Shown here: positions 49,401 through 62,100 of the stretch, piece by piece
Numbering within the stretch: the stretch's first letter is position 1
Layout: each line of letters starts with the position of its first letter
Source: Phorcus lineatus
Taxonomy: Eukaryota; Mollusca; Gastropoda; Trochida; Trochidae
NCBI GenBank assembly: GCA_921293015.1
Contig: OV121097.1
Coordinates: forward strand, 16,243,924 to 16,307,923
Direction of reading: 5' to 3'
Length of the DNA stretch: 64,000 bases
Notes under the pieces: model-generated
What the model saw: the letters and a program-made list of their open reading frames with translations, nothing else
Told to the model about the DNA's origin: nothing
Database searches by the model: none
Translations under genes and position numbers: made by a program

Positions 49401-52400
49401 CTATATTACGCAGATGAAATCAATCAAGAATCCATTTTCAAAAGCGTAAACTATTGAGTAAAACATCTCTCACTTGCGCAAATGATAATCTAGAAAAAAC
49501 TTTATCTTTCTCGGCATTAAGATATTTGAAGGAAGCTTATCATATACATTTATGAGCGATTTGGAAACTATCAAAGTTAGTAAAAAGCCTGCTCCACATT
49601 TGAAATCAATAATGTAACGAGATCCTACGACCCTTACGAGTATCATATGATATAGCTGTTTCCATTAACATCAATTTAAAAAGAGACTTTCTGAATATCC
49701 AAGACGGCACATGTTCATAATTTGTGATTCTTTTTGGACAAGCTTGACATCGGTTCTGTTACAAAGTGTATTGTAAGAAAAATAAAGTTTAAATACATCA
49801 TATTGTTTTAAAATGAAATGTGATAAAAACGTAAATTGTGATTAGAATATAATGTTATTCAAAGAAAATGTAAGAAAACTACATGTTTATACATGTAATT
49901 TATACTGAAATGTATACTGCAATGACTTTTAAATATATACGACAGTATTTAATAATTTATGACAATTAGTGACATTCAAAGAGAATTCAAAACATTTTAA
50001 GTAGACTATGTATCTAGCTGAAATTTAAACGTGTCTGCATTATGCCTTACTTCATGCATTACACACTTCTTGAAATTGTCATTTTTTGCTCCCCTTCCAT
50101 TTCTATAAATAAAATTTTAAGGTTAACAAGTTTATCTATGTATAAAAATATGCTTCTCAATTGCACTGCCAAGTAAAAAGAGGTATATCAAATAGCATCT
50201 CTTTGTCATTTTCAAAATTAAGCAATTTATATGAACTGAAAAATGTTTTTTTTGTTTTGCAAGACGTGTTCAACATCACACTGAGACTTCCCAAAACTAA
50301 AGTGCCTTCAAGCCGGTACACATATATGTGTTTCACCTTCGTTCTGGACATGCTTGAAGAAAATACGGACTACCATCTCATTGCTACGAAACCGTTCATA
50401 GACAATGAAAAAGTCTTACATCACATCCAACTTAATGGCTGTGGACCGACAGGTAACAGATTTCGCTTTTAAATAACAATAAGCTAGGCTATTTCTTCAT
50501 CATGCTCTAACAGGCAATGTGTTGCGCAAATGGAGAGATGACATATCAGTCCAGTCCAGGAAATACTGGTCATTTATGTCATTTGCGCAACCTGTTTGCG
50601 CTACACTTTGCCTATGAAGCACTAATCGTAAGATGTGATAATGCGTTTACGTTTAACAACTGAACAATTAAATTGATTTATCTTTCTCTGATTACTGCCA
50701 TTCGTTATGCTTCGTCGATGCTTCTTTTCTGGACGTTTGGCGGACTCACTGGCAGAGGCGTAACTACCTTGTAGCACAAAAAGCAAGTGCTTACACTTTG
50801 AAATTCAATAGGAGCATTTAGTTTAAACGTCATATAGTCTGGATGTTCACAGTTTTGATATTTACGTTTCTTGAATAAATGTTTCTCTAAAATATCACTG
50901 GTGACAGTAAAAACGCACAGTTCTTAGCGGAATATCGGTCATGTCCAACCACATGATGAATAGTTCATTGTTTATAGAAGTGTCAAAATTGTTTACATTA
51001 AGTTCTGTGGCATAAGCGTCTTTCGCGTGTCTCTGACCAAACATTTGATTTGTTGCCATAGTTAATTTTGATGGTACCTTTGCAATTGATTGGTATGATG
51101 TTTTAGTCAGTTTGGTTTATCACATTCTTTAGATGTGCTTTCAACTGAAAAGTCCCTAGTTACGCCCCTGACTGGTTAATCACTTATTATATTTAACTTC
51201 ACACAAGTTAATGTCGACAAATAAATAAAATCCACCTGCTTATTTACTGATGCAGTCATCAGAATCTACACAAAGAGGGAATTGATCAATCGCCTCTTTT
51301 CACCCATCAGATCTGTCAGAAGAAAAAAATGGACATGAAAGGAACTCCAATTTCAATAAGTCATCCAATCACTTAATTTACAGCCCAGCCCCTGCTAGAG
51401 CCCGAGGTTTGCAATATGGCGGCCTCCACGTGTCAGAACTACCTGTCGATCTGGGTAAGAGGTATAAGCGGCGAGTGTCTGCCTGTAGAGGCTGGCTTCA
51501 AAGTAAACAGGAACAACATGAAATGGCTGACAATGCAGGTACAGTATGAAATTAGGTGCATACTATACTTATATTAAATTACTTGAAAATACACACAGAA
51601 AATAGGCGAAGATGATTTACCAAAAAGCAAAAAAAAAAAAAAAAACGAATTGCAGGCACAATGTCATCTGATCAATGAATTCAGGAGGCAAATAATGATG
51701 TTTGTTTTAAAAAGTATGGCGCCTTGCAGTTTCAGCGTGTTTGAACCCGCAGAGCTCCTACGCTATCCTGGAATCAATAAGGTCAAATGTCTCATATTCC
51801 TTTGTATATAACCAACCAATGAAATGACATCTAGCAATATTCCGATTGAGATATCTGCCCAAAACTCCTTGCGTAGCCACATGTCATTGGCTGAAATTCT
51901 TTAATCAGGCTTCCATAATTGATTGATTATCAAATCAAATTATACATTATTCATAAATATCTTAATGGTAATCTAATTTGATTAATTTTCAGTGATAGAA
52001 AATGTGAAAAGTTTTATAATCGGATAATCTATTCTTTGCTCATTATATTTAAGTGATGAATTATAAGAAGCGGCCGTAAAACAAGCACCTAGGAGCTTGT
52101 CGGCCAATCCAGGAACTGTATATTTTCATGAAAAAAATATGTTTCATCAAAATATAAGAATGTCTCAAATTCTGGTAATAATAATAATGATAATAATAAT
52201 AAATGTAATAATAATAATATTGTTATATAATAATTACATAGTGATTGAAATTATTATTTCACTATGCTGTTAACACGTGGCGTAGCTCAGTTGACTGCTC
52301 TCAGTGAAGTTCAGCAACATCTGGCGTGGCTCGCCGGATGGGTGGGTTACCCGATCGTTGCTGTATTAACTGAGAGTTCAAGGGTTATTCCCTGCCCCAC

Positions 52401-52623
52401 ACTGAGACACGAGCTAAGAAACTTGTGGTGTCTCCTTAAGCAAGGGACTTTATTCAAAATGTGCTTCTGTTCACCCAGCAGTACTAATTGGGTACCTGGT
52501 GTAGTTTGTGTTGGAGGTGACCTTTAAGCGCTTAATCGGCAGCTTGGGTTAGACCAGGGTAATAATGCAGGGAGCGCCTTGAGCATGCAATCTGTGTGGA
52601 TATGTGCGCTATATAAATACCCC

Positions 52624-52677
<54 letters not shown>

Positions 52678-55600
52678 GTTAGAATATGGTTTAATCCTTG
52701 AAGTTACGAAGTGGTCTAATTATAGCATTTTACAGATTTAATTTTTTTAATGTCAACTATGTTCAGAAAAAATGTGGTTCTAGCTATCAATTAATTAAAG
52801 AGGCAGAAACTATTAATTGCTTAAAAGTGCAGATATTAATCAGCCATTTAAAGGGATGGAAAAATAATCGTGGCAAGTACAAACATATTGTAATTTGATC
52901 ACTGGATTCAAATGGTTGGAAATATTTATTGGTTAACAATGCAAATGAAAAATCTTTCATCATTTACACATGACATGTCAGAAATAATTATCATATCTCA
53001 AGTATATATATTTTTGTTAAAAAGACACATGTGATACTTTACTTTAGATTCACTACAGCAACCCAGAAATGCTCGCCGAATACGAAGACTCCTCTGGCAT
53101 GGTATTATACATGACTAAGAAACTCCGGCAGTACAATGCAGGATATTGGCAGACGGGCCAGATCTACCTGAACATCCCCCCAAACACCCCCTTCCACGAG
53201 ACGAAGTCACTCTGTACCTCCGACTGTACCCACACTCAGTTGCCGGGACCCGTCAACATCATGACTGTTCGGAATCACATGCACTACCTGGGTAAGGCAA
53301 AGGCCAAGTTTAGCGTTGCGCAAAGGATACATGTACAGGAAAACTGGTTATATATTTCCTTTGCGCAACGTTAAACAAAGCCTAGGGTAGGAAAAGATGG
53401 ATCGTTCAACATACCAATTAAGTCATTCCCTTTTAACAAAAGTTTAGAAAAGTTTTTATCTTGATTTGATAAAATCGACGATGGTTAGAACATAACCACT
53501 TCATCAACGCCATCCTTGCTTATCATTTTTAATTACAACCGAACACAAAAAGCCCAATATTTCAGTTTCCAATAAAGCAGTTGAGTACAAATGCTGTCAT
53601 ACAATCTATATAATTTAGATCAACAATGTTTCCTTTAAATTTTAGGTCATACGGTAATACTATGATATAGAACTAATTTATTTTATTAAGTTGGCTATAA
53701 TTTTAAATAGATCGTTGGCAAATATTTTCAAAGACAATACCGACAAACCATCTATAGGCCTGTAGGCAAATAATAATAGCGGCATAGGTAATAATGATAA
53801 TGTTTACACCATTCTATATCATTGAAGCCAGGAGTTACTTGAAACTGTGTTACAAAATTTTATTCTACATGTATGAAGTTATGAAGACTTAATTGTAATT
53901 TTACTATCTTAATAGGTATCCATGGCAACATAGAACAATACCGGAACGGAAACAAGATTCGGGACCTCTCCCCCGACGATGTATACAGCTACGACGACCC
54001 TTACGTCCACACGTATTTATAATTCACTCATTTCATTTTTCAAGTCGCAATAGTTAACATATCTCTTACAATAAATATAATTTTACTCAATCATAAAAAC
54101 ATATTAAGTTTTTTAACTCTTTCTATCATATGATAAATGAACCTCGTTTATCCGGTTACAAGTGAAAATTGTCCGGTTATCTGAATCAAATAAAAACAAT
54201 TATTTCGTTGGTACATTCTGATTATTTATTCCAGTATAACTGGTCTCACATGTAATGGGTCAATAAATCAATAAAATCAACCATACAAGCTTTTGTGATT
54301 TACTATCACACATAAGAAAATGTAGACTTGCATACATATACGGGTATAGGAGCCTCCATATTCCTCGACCATCAAACCAAATAACCGAAACAGGATAAAA
54401 GCTAAAAATATTTCCAAAACTCGTAACCATCGTCAAGACAAATAGTCATTAACGTTAATATTGTATATGAACAGTAACGATGTCTCCCGAGCTTGTTGGG
54501 CAGTTAAGCCATCTCTTTACATTGAAATATCCAAAAAAATCTTTAACAAATCGTTTCAAAATTTGATGGGAGTGATTAATCAAATAGTGACCTCATATCC
54601 GAACTTTTGTTACCTCCAGGTACGAGCCACCTCATGTTTTACTTCCCGGTGACGAGCTCCTCACGACGTGTGTGTTTAGCAGCGCTGGAAAGAGGTCAAC
54701 GACAATGTTCGGTGAATCGGCGGACGACGAGATGTGTTTGGGCGTCATAACCTTCTACCCGGCCGAAAACATCAAACACGACTCTTGCTACACATGGAAA
54801 GACTTCGACATCTGCTATGTGAAGAACGCTGCCATTCACGGCTGCTCTTACTACATGATATTCAACCCTATGGACAAAGTTCGAAAAGAACTTCTTTCAA
54901 AGGTGAGCTTCTGTAATTTGGGCAAAATTGTCAGTCCTACAAAGGATCCGGTTCGTGTATACATCTGAGTCCATCAACTGTTTGTTCATCAACTCGTGAA
55001 TCTGAGCGGAAATATCTTAAAATTAGGATCTCGTAATGACCCAGGCTTTCCATAATAATTATGTCACTGTTGTATTACGTCACTCCTGTCAATGTCGAGT
55101 TATCTGAGTTCCCGGTATGGTTCACGATGGAGAATGCGCCAGGAAAACAAAAAACGTGAACAAGAGTAAATTTAGTGCAACATAATTGCACAACAAAATA
55201 ATTATTAGCCTTTGCTAAATGTGTCATCTTCATGCAGTGGGTAATCTGTAGAAGAAAACATTATCAAGTATAAAGCAAAATTCATTAGACCATTTTAATC
55301 ATTTGTGATATGGCAATGGATTCTAATCATAGTTGGTTGTAGTCAACAGTCTTGTTATTGCTGGCCTTCTGTTGCCCTTCAGTTAGTCGAAGTAGAACTT
55401 TTTCTGTATGGAGCCTGTAATTACGCATTTAATATCAATCAAGCTGTTTGTAATAAAAACATGAACTGTTATCAATTCTTTCAAGATTGACAATATTTCT
55501 TAGAGACACTTTGACACCTTATATTTAACTGCTATATGAAGTTCTTGCCATGTTCCATCATTAAACTATACCCTTAAGCTTGTCCGCTTTCTGGCATAGT

Positions 55601-56557
55601 TGTTAGGCGTAACGGAATTCATAGACTGTCAAACGTTGGAAGTGTTGCAATTTCGACAAGCACTACTCACTTTTACTGAAAATTACAATTTCAAGCTTAT
55701 TCATTCACTATCATTGCATCAAAAACGGTTAAGTTAATGATTTGTAATCGTAAGCAATAATGCACCATCGAGTCAAACGTTGTTTTGGAAACCTTTCTTA
55801 AGCAGACAAAAAGAAAACTTTTTCTGGTGAATAGATCAATCATCGTATTAATGTAATTGGGATGTAGAAATTCGACTTATGAGCATTGTATAAGGCATTT
55901 GTTGGAATATCATAATTTTTCAATTTCGGAATTATAAGTATGTAAATTTAGTTGATTTGAATATAAAGCAGTACAAATAACAAATCGAACTTGTCAAGGT
56001 TATATGATGTTTTGTGAAAGATATTTATGTCACTTGAAATTAAGTTCAAGGGAGCTTGAATTATAAGATTTTCTGGATAACATCTTCATAATTGTGAAAT
56101 TCTTACCCCTTCATCAGCATGATTCTACTAGTTATCCAGAGAATCTTGGCTCTTTGTGTTAATCACTAATAAATGCCCTTCAAAGAATTAATTATCGTGC
56201 CAGCCATACTGAGTTGGATCTTTTACAGCGATCTAACTTATCGCTGCTTTCTTCTAGGTTCTAGACAACTGTAACTTCTATGGAGAATGTCGGCCTGAAT
56301 GTCCGGCAGCTATCGCAGAAGTTCGGCAACATCCATGCTTCAATGACCTTACTGGACCCTATATGATGGACCTTCTGAGGGCACTGAACCCGAGTATCGA
56401 CATGGTTAAGTTTCTCGCCGCCATGCAGTCCTGCGAATGCCCAGCGCACGGACTCAAAACAACAACGCCGCGTTTCCCTACCGCCGGAAATGCACAAACG
56501 TCACTTCCGGCCGTGACAACAGTAATATTTCCGGTTCTCGCAATGATTTTACGCTAA
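46443..56557 (+). CDS. Gene D: secreted temptin-module copper type II monooxygenase-like protein, complete
   Basis: Exons: 46443-46483 (predicted), 47772-47961, 48512-48644, 49143-49241, 50264-50452, 51384-51538, 53048-53291, 53916-54012, 54620-54902, 56258-56557. The sum is 1731 nt, i.e. 576 codons plus stop. Signal peptide IFTVFLLIHCAYG spans the exon 1/2 joint. Temptin-like module: LRIPNGGNVSHPC, GGGPRNPFGLDF, CQLDSDGDGRSNGDELGD. Core ligands: VLHHIQLNGC (Cu_H pair), IHYSNPE (third Cu_H His), HMHYLG (Cu_M) and DDEMC (Cu_M Met). Exons 5-9 have exactly the lengths seen in gene C (189, 155, 244, 97, 283). Exon 10 has one cysteine module (DNCNFYGECRPEC ... SCECP), a Thr/Pro stretch and a hydrophobic C-terminus. 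It is likely active as an ascorbate-dependent monooxygenase, with substrate unknown. Exon 1 is the least certain part. Confidence 0.87.
50512..50613. mobile_element. Short inverted-repeat element in gene D intron 5
   Basis: The left arm AGGCAATGTGTTGCGCAAAT and the right arm ATTTGCGCAACC...ACTTTGCCT are inverted. A relative lies in intron 7 (53301-53383) with the same GTTGCGCAAA/TTTGCGCAAC core. It is a MITE-like hairpin of about 100 bp; the family is not known. Confidence 0.65.
52276..52678 (+). mobile_element. tRNA-headed SINE with (TTA)n tail
   Basis: The head, GTGGCGTAGCTCAGTTGACT, resembles a pol III A box and is followed by a B-box-like GAGTTCAAGGGTTATTCCC. The middle has CTTAAGCAAGGGACTTTATT and TTGGGTACCTGG. 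The 3' part has GCGCCTTGAG and GTGCGCTATATAAATACCCC, then an (ATT)n tract. This layout fits tRNA-derived SINEs with a conserved tail found across invertebrates (from memory, not searched). It lies in gene D intron 6. Confidence 0.75.
52621..52677. repeat. (ATT)n microsatellite
   Basis: About 18 ATT units forming the tail of the adjacent SINE. A shorter AAT-rich patch lies at about 52185-52225. Confidence 0.95.
53301..53383. mobile_element. Short inverted-repeat element in gene D intron 7
   Basis: The left arm, AGGCCAAGTTTAGCGTTGCG then CAAAGGA, pairs with TCCTTTGCGCAACGTTAAAC then AAAGCCT on the right (about 23 of 27 positions). It starts only about 10 bases after the exon 7 splice donor. 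Confidence 0.7.
54903..56257 (+). other. Gene D intron 9 (1.36 kb)
   Basis: It splits the Cu_M-Met exon from the cysteine-module exon; genes A and B have no intron here. It contains a dispersed-repeat copy (about 55240-55330) with TTATCAAGTATAAAGCAAAA and CATTTTAATCATTTGTGATA. Nothing else is recognised. Confidence 0.55.
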
Positions 56558-56773
56558 ATCAGTTCCTGTGTGCGTTTTTAAGAAGGGGGCGAACCTCTTT
56601 ACGTAAAAAAAATTTTAAGAACTCTACTACATCTTCATTCAATCAGAGTTGTAAATATTCGTTGTATATATTCAAGAACGTATTGCATTTGATGCCTTTG
56701 ACTTTGTGATATTCAGAACAAATTTACAAATAATGTGTAAAGTTGTTTTTTGTCAAAGGACTAGAATATCGTA

Positions 56774-56796
56774 AATAAACTTGTTTTTATAATAAA
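56774..56796 (+). terminator. Polyadenylation signals of gene D
   Basis: Two AATAAA hexamers, 56774-56779 and 56791-56796, about 220 bases after the stop, followed by a T-rich stretch. Confidence 0.55.
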
Positions 56797-57621
56797 GAAG
56801 CGTTTTTTGTTTTTTTACTTAATGTCGTGTGCAATCTGTATTTTTTTTATAAAGATGTAATCTGTATCGATTTTGTTTATATCATCATAAATGGATAGAC
56901 AAGAATCAGGTAAGATATTTCAAAAGTCGACGTCAGAGATTCTAACTTTATTCTAAAAATGATGCTAATAAAATTACCAATCAACAGAAGTATAATTACG
57001 AACAATTAAGCCACATATTAACCTTGGGTCCAAAATAAACGGTGGCTGTCTTTTGTAGTACTTGAACCTGCAAAATTGACTTCTGTCATTTTAGTTCACA
57101 ATCAAGTGGTACGGCTTATCGCCGAATGGGTGAGGTCCATGGAAATGTTTAATCACATCTCTTGTGAAAAATTTGGTAAGTAAAAGACTTCGTCTAAGCA
57201 TAAAACGTGCTTCTTTTCATTCAACAGAAAATATATATTGTGAAAGGACTGAAACTAAGGTGACAATCAGTCAATCTAAATATTGTCACATAGAAATGGT
57301 GCTATAAAGATCTTCCATCTCCGTAGAAAAAGAAACTGAGGATACTTTGTTGCCTGAACTCCAATGATATTATAATTTAACAAACAGAACAGAGAAAAAG
57401 ACTTTGTCATGTTTTATGTTTAAACAAGATAAACTTCTATATTAAAACTAGCAATTTCGCGATAGTGTCGATTACTTTACACGGTCCTTATTAAAGAAAT
57501 TGTGTCATTAGCTTAGCCAGGCTATGTCCTTTTTCACCTCGAAACTAGCGGAGACTCTATAATCATTGTCTCTGATCTACAGCTTGTTCATGGAAAGCCG
57601 TCGGATCCACTTCTCCACTAG

Positions 57622-57622
57622 C

Positions 57623-57715
<93 letters not shown>

Positions 57716-57717
57716 TT
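57622..57717. repeat. Compound (ATCT)n-(ATTT)n microsatellite
   Basis: About 13 ATCT units run directly into about 11 ATTT units. A frame through it encodes a repetitive Ile/Tyr/Leu peptide, which is an artefact of the repeat. Confidence 0.97.
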
Positions 57718-58389
57718 CAGTAAACTCATTACTATACTGCATAAAAGATACATGACAAGAAACATTATATACATGCGATATTATTATTTTAGCCTGAAGC
57801 AAAATAAAAATTAAAATATTTAAAAAGAAATGTACTATCGATATAAAAACGAGTGCATGTGCGATTTACGAGTATATTTTTGCAGTCTTCATATAATCTC
57901 TCAATTGAACACAAGCCAACTTCATGATATTTCAAATATGCAACTATTATTAGCTACAATTCACAGAGACAGCTAGATTTTATGTCGTAATTTTCTTATG
58001 TTCATTTTTCAAGTCATAATAAAAGTTTATACAATACAAACTTGTTATTTATTTATTAAGTGTTGTGTAACATCATGCCAATGATTGTACTGAACTGTGG
58101 GAACAAATAAAAAATAAGTTTATACAATCATAAGGAGAGAATAGGTTATTATTCTGAATGAAGATATAGGTTAAAATAAACGTTATAGTTGCAGGTAAAA
58201 CTATTGCGATGTAACAGAGTTGTAAGTTTTTATAGCACGCATATAAGTGTAAGAAATTAATCAGCAGTTCAGCAAACAAGAGTATTTAACTGTCACAGTA
58301 CATGTACATATCATACGATATTTTAGAATATAGTTCATGAAAAAAGTGTCGTTGCCTAATACAACCTGTATTGTAAACAGGGAATCTTG

Positions 58390-58566
58390 TGTATGTTTAA
58401 AGGGACAGTAGCACGTTTGTGTGGTTTTTTTCAAAAAATCTTATTTCTTAAAATGTTCCCTAATCAGTATATAAACATTAGGGAACATTTTAAGAAATAA
58501 GATTTTTTAAGAAATAAGATTTTTTTTAAAAACACACAAACGTGCTACTGTCCCCTTAAACATACA
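58390..58566. mobile_element. Long hairpin (MITE-like) element
   Basis: TGTATGTTTAAAGGGACAGT on the left pairs with CTGTCCCCTTAAACATACA on the right. The arms continue through AGCACGTTTGTGTG and TTCTTAAAATGTTCCCTAAT and their complements, leaving a short central loop near 58470. The right arm has a tandem duplication of AAGAAATAAGATTTTTT. No ORF. Confidence 0.8.
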
Positions 58567-59115
58567 CATAACACATTCTCACATTGCCTTATCACCTTGT
58601 TACTCAGCCCGATTATACGAGTCGTAGAAGAGGTATTAAGTCGCAAGCACAAAACACTGGCGGCCATATTTTTAACGCCTTTAGACCATTTTTGGAAATT
58701 GATTCGCAAGACTTAACCGTGCAGGGTACGTTCGGTTTAAAACTGCTTCTTTTGAATAAAAAACGTAGTCTTGCAATTTGAAACATTCATTACTTGAGAT
58801 CATTTAATTTATCTAAAAATTGTACTACTGTCCCTTTTAACTAACAAGGCTGAGTGTAGCCCGATAGATAATTTCGATTTGACGGTCATTTATATGTGAC
58901 ATTTTGTTTTAATGTTAAAAGTCAAAGGTAATGTTTGTCCCAGATTCGAAAATGCTCTCCCATTGACATGACGTGAGAATTACGCTTTCAAGATATGTGG
59001 TACGTTAATCGTTAATCATCACGTGAAACCTTTGTGAAAATTTCCACAATTTGCACTTTTTGTGAAAAAAGCATCTAGTCAACCTAGAAAGGTTTACCTC
59101 ATATTTTTCGTGAAA

Positions 59116-59138
59116 ATGAGCTTCAAATTCTACTTAAG
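59116..59138 (+). CDS. Gene E predicted first coding exon
   Basis: ATGAGCTTCAAATTCTACTT then AAG before donor GTAAGG. It ends in phase 2 and fits the single leading G of exon 2 (59633, after TTAATTCAG). The joined peptide has a basic n-region and a hydrophobic core, a textbook signal peptide. Confidence 0.65.
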
Positions 59139-62100
59139 GTAAGGCATCACATTTTTACAAATTTATGAAATGTTTCAATGTTCTACTTTACTAGACTGTA
59201 TTGCAGCGTTTGTCGTGTTTCATAAGAAGTTTCTCTGCGAGATATTGGTGTTGTTGATTTTCTCTCTTGAGCGCTGCAAACAACTGCTGTTTAAATATTT
59301 TCATTTTGATATGATGGCGCAATGTACAATTTGAAAATTGCTTATTTAATGAATTCCATATATTCCAAGATACGCTCTTTACTACCAGTACGTTTTAATC
59401 ACTTGCGTGCTATTTCATTTTTACGAAAACTCGCTTGAATTGAATTGTTAATCCGTCTTTATTATCTAACAAGCCGTTAATTAAATTCAGTTTACTTCAT
59501 ACTAGTCAATTCATGTCGCCTATTGTGTTTTAAGAGAATTAAAAAATAAACTATTAAAATTCATTATATTTCGTATATCCTATAAGAAAACTTCATTTTT
59601 ACAGTGACACATTTACCTTCATATTAATTCAGGAATATCGCAACATTGTTCCTGTGGACGTTATTTTCTGGTTGCCATGGCTTCGAGACGTTCAGGAGTA
59701 AGATTCCAAACTCGGACTTGGTGCCACATCCGTGCAAGATGCACCATATGTGGCCGGGACTAGGTCACAGAGACCCGCGGGGAGGAGGGACACGGAACAA
59801 GTTTGGTATGGACTTCCTGGCGGCCGGGAAAAGGGTAGGCTCCGTTCCATAGTTTGGGATGTATTGCGACACATTTAAACTTAAGTATCAACAGTGGCGA
59901 ATCCAGAAACTCTCAAGGGGGAAAGTGGAAGGTTTATATAGGGGTTTCTTTGGGGTTAGGTTTTGGATGTATTCATTTCCATCCCCCGTATGCCTTTAAG
60001 TTGTGCCAGTTACCACCAATGGCTAATTCATTCTTGTGTATTACCATCCATAATGATAGGTCTTCTGGCAAGAAGATGTTTATCAAACTGTGGGATTACT
60101 GTCCTGTCAAAGATCTCGTGTAGGGACCGAATTCCATTAAGGTAATGACGACCTAAAGTAAACCATTGAGATGTACCCCATACCATTAGTGAACGCCCCC
60201 CCCCCCCCCTCCACCAAATCATGCATGCTGCACGTGTAACAAAGCCCATCATGATTATCTCATAAACTGCTATTTGTTGATAATGGATATTATTGTAGAA
60301 GAAAATATAGAATACACTAGAACCAAAAACATATACAATGCTAGACATGTTTGAATAACAACGCTAAACTTTAAACAATATGTAACCGTGAAATCGGTAA
60401 GTCTGGCTTGGTTGAATACAATTCACATTTCAACTCATCTTAGAATGAAATAGTTTCATACCCTTTTACTTGGTACATGTACATGTAGAAAAAAAGCTCA
60501 TAGTTTATTTAGGAAAAGTAACATAAATGACTAACAACAGGGAATAAGGAAATAAACAGATAAAAAAACATTGTTAACGTGTAACAATGAGACTCCAAAA
60601 ATGATGTTTCAATAATTGATAAGTTTTTTTCAATGTATTCTATAGATTACTATCACCTGTGTTCCTCTGGGTTTCTCATCCGAGTCCTGCCTATAATGGG
60701 TCACGTCAGATGGTCTTTTCTGTGACCTTTCACCTTCCATAAACAATATTAGATCCGTTGAAATATTAAATTGTATGGATAGGCTTCTAGCCTCGTTGCT
60801 GAGTGACTGGAGTGCAAAGGTCATATGACACGACCCCCATGTGCAGCACTCGGATCAGATAGTGATAGTTTCCAACTCATTCCAATGGGAATGAGTATGC
60901 ATATACCAAATTCTCTGTGGTAAGGAATACATCAGGTTTGGCATTTACTATTTGAATGTATCGCGATCGCTGGCATGTTGGTGTCCCTAATTTATGTGTA
61001 TCATTACCAGACAATAATAATGTTTGACCTTATTCAAACGTTAAGTTGCTAAATCATTTACATATAAGCTTTCCCTTCCTAAGTAAAATGTTATAACAAG
61101 AGATTAAAATCATTCTGCTTAATCGGCACAACCCACAGAGCTTTTATAGTACCCTGATAATACAAGACAAATGCCACGTATAAAACAAACAGGTTATTTT
61201 TGGATATGAATAACAAGTCAGTTATATTCAAAATATCTCGAACTCAACGGCCTCCCCATCCAGGTCATGCTTTTTTGGTTAATAAACGATGGTACAACAC
61301 ATTTGATAAATAACAGCTTTGCGGTTGATTATCTTTATCTGAAAAATAAAATATGTTTTGCAAATTCAATAAATATCATTTTCGTTGTTTTATTCAATTA
61401 TTATCATTGTTTTTATACGAATTGGTTGCAGCAAATCAGGAACAAGAATTTCTAGTTTAGAACTTGCTTACTTTATTTTGGAAGAAATTATTTTTGTAAC
61501 CTATGTTTTGAGAAAATGGCTAACCACTGGCTATTTACGTTTGATATCGAGACAATTGATGTTTCAGTGGACACGACAGCTTTGTAGGAAGGACTCTGAT
61601 GGTGACGGGATGACAAATGGGGAAGAACTCGGTGATCCGGACTGTGTCTGGCGAGAGGGGAAGTTTACAAACGTCACTTCCGGAATAACGCATCCGGGTA
61701 AAGTGTCGATTTAAACTTTCAAGCCTTATTCTTTCACTGTAAAATGTCAATAAATAGAGTTTTATTATTTTAAATGTATAATAATATTTCTGCAATTACA
61801 AATGAAGTTTTTCAATATAACAGATGTAGATATTGATGGAAATATTTTGAATTGTTTAAGCATAGATCAAGAAAACCAGTACGACTGTTGTACAATGTAA
61901 TTTTTAACTTCTCAACCAAAAAAATAATGATTCAATCATAATCACTTTTATTGTTGTTTAGAAAAGATCCGATTATATATTTTTTCAAATTTTCGTTATT
62001 CCTTCAACCAGGTGTTTGTGACCCATTTGGCAGTACCGCTTGTAGAACGAGGAACAAATGGGTGTCGTGTGAGATAGAGCAGTTCAACTGTAGACCAGCA

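Larger units (their letters stand above)
56800..59115. other. Intergenic region between gene D and gene E
   Basis: No gene is supported. It contains the composite tetranucleotide microsatellite (57622-57717), the hairpin element (58390-58566) and a dispersed-repeat copy (58725-58800). This is the shortest intergenic gap in the array (about 2.5 kb). Confidence 0.5.

Noticed and set aside
57566-57814. Frame with repeated Ser-Ile-Tyr-Leu and Phe-Ile-Tyr-Leu
   Set aside because: It is a translation of the (ATCT)n/(ATTT)n microsatellite.
59692-59874. Minus-strand frame over gene E exon 2
   Set aside because: Shadow of the temptin-module exon, which has splice sites and paralogue support on the plus strand.
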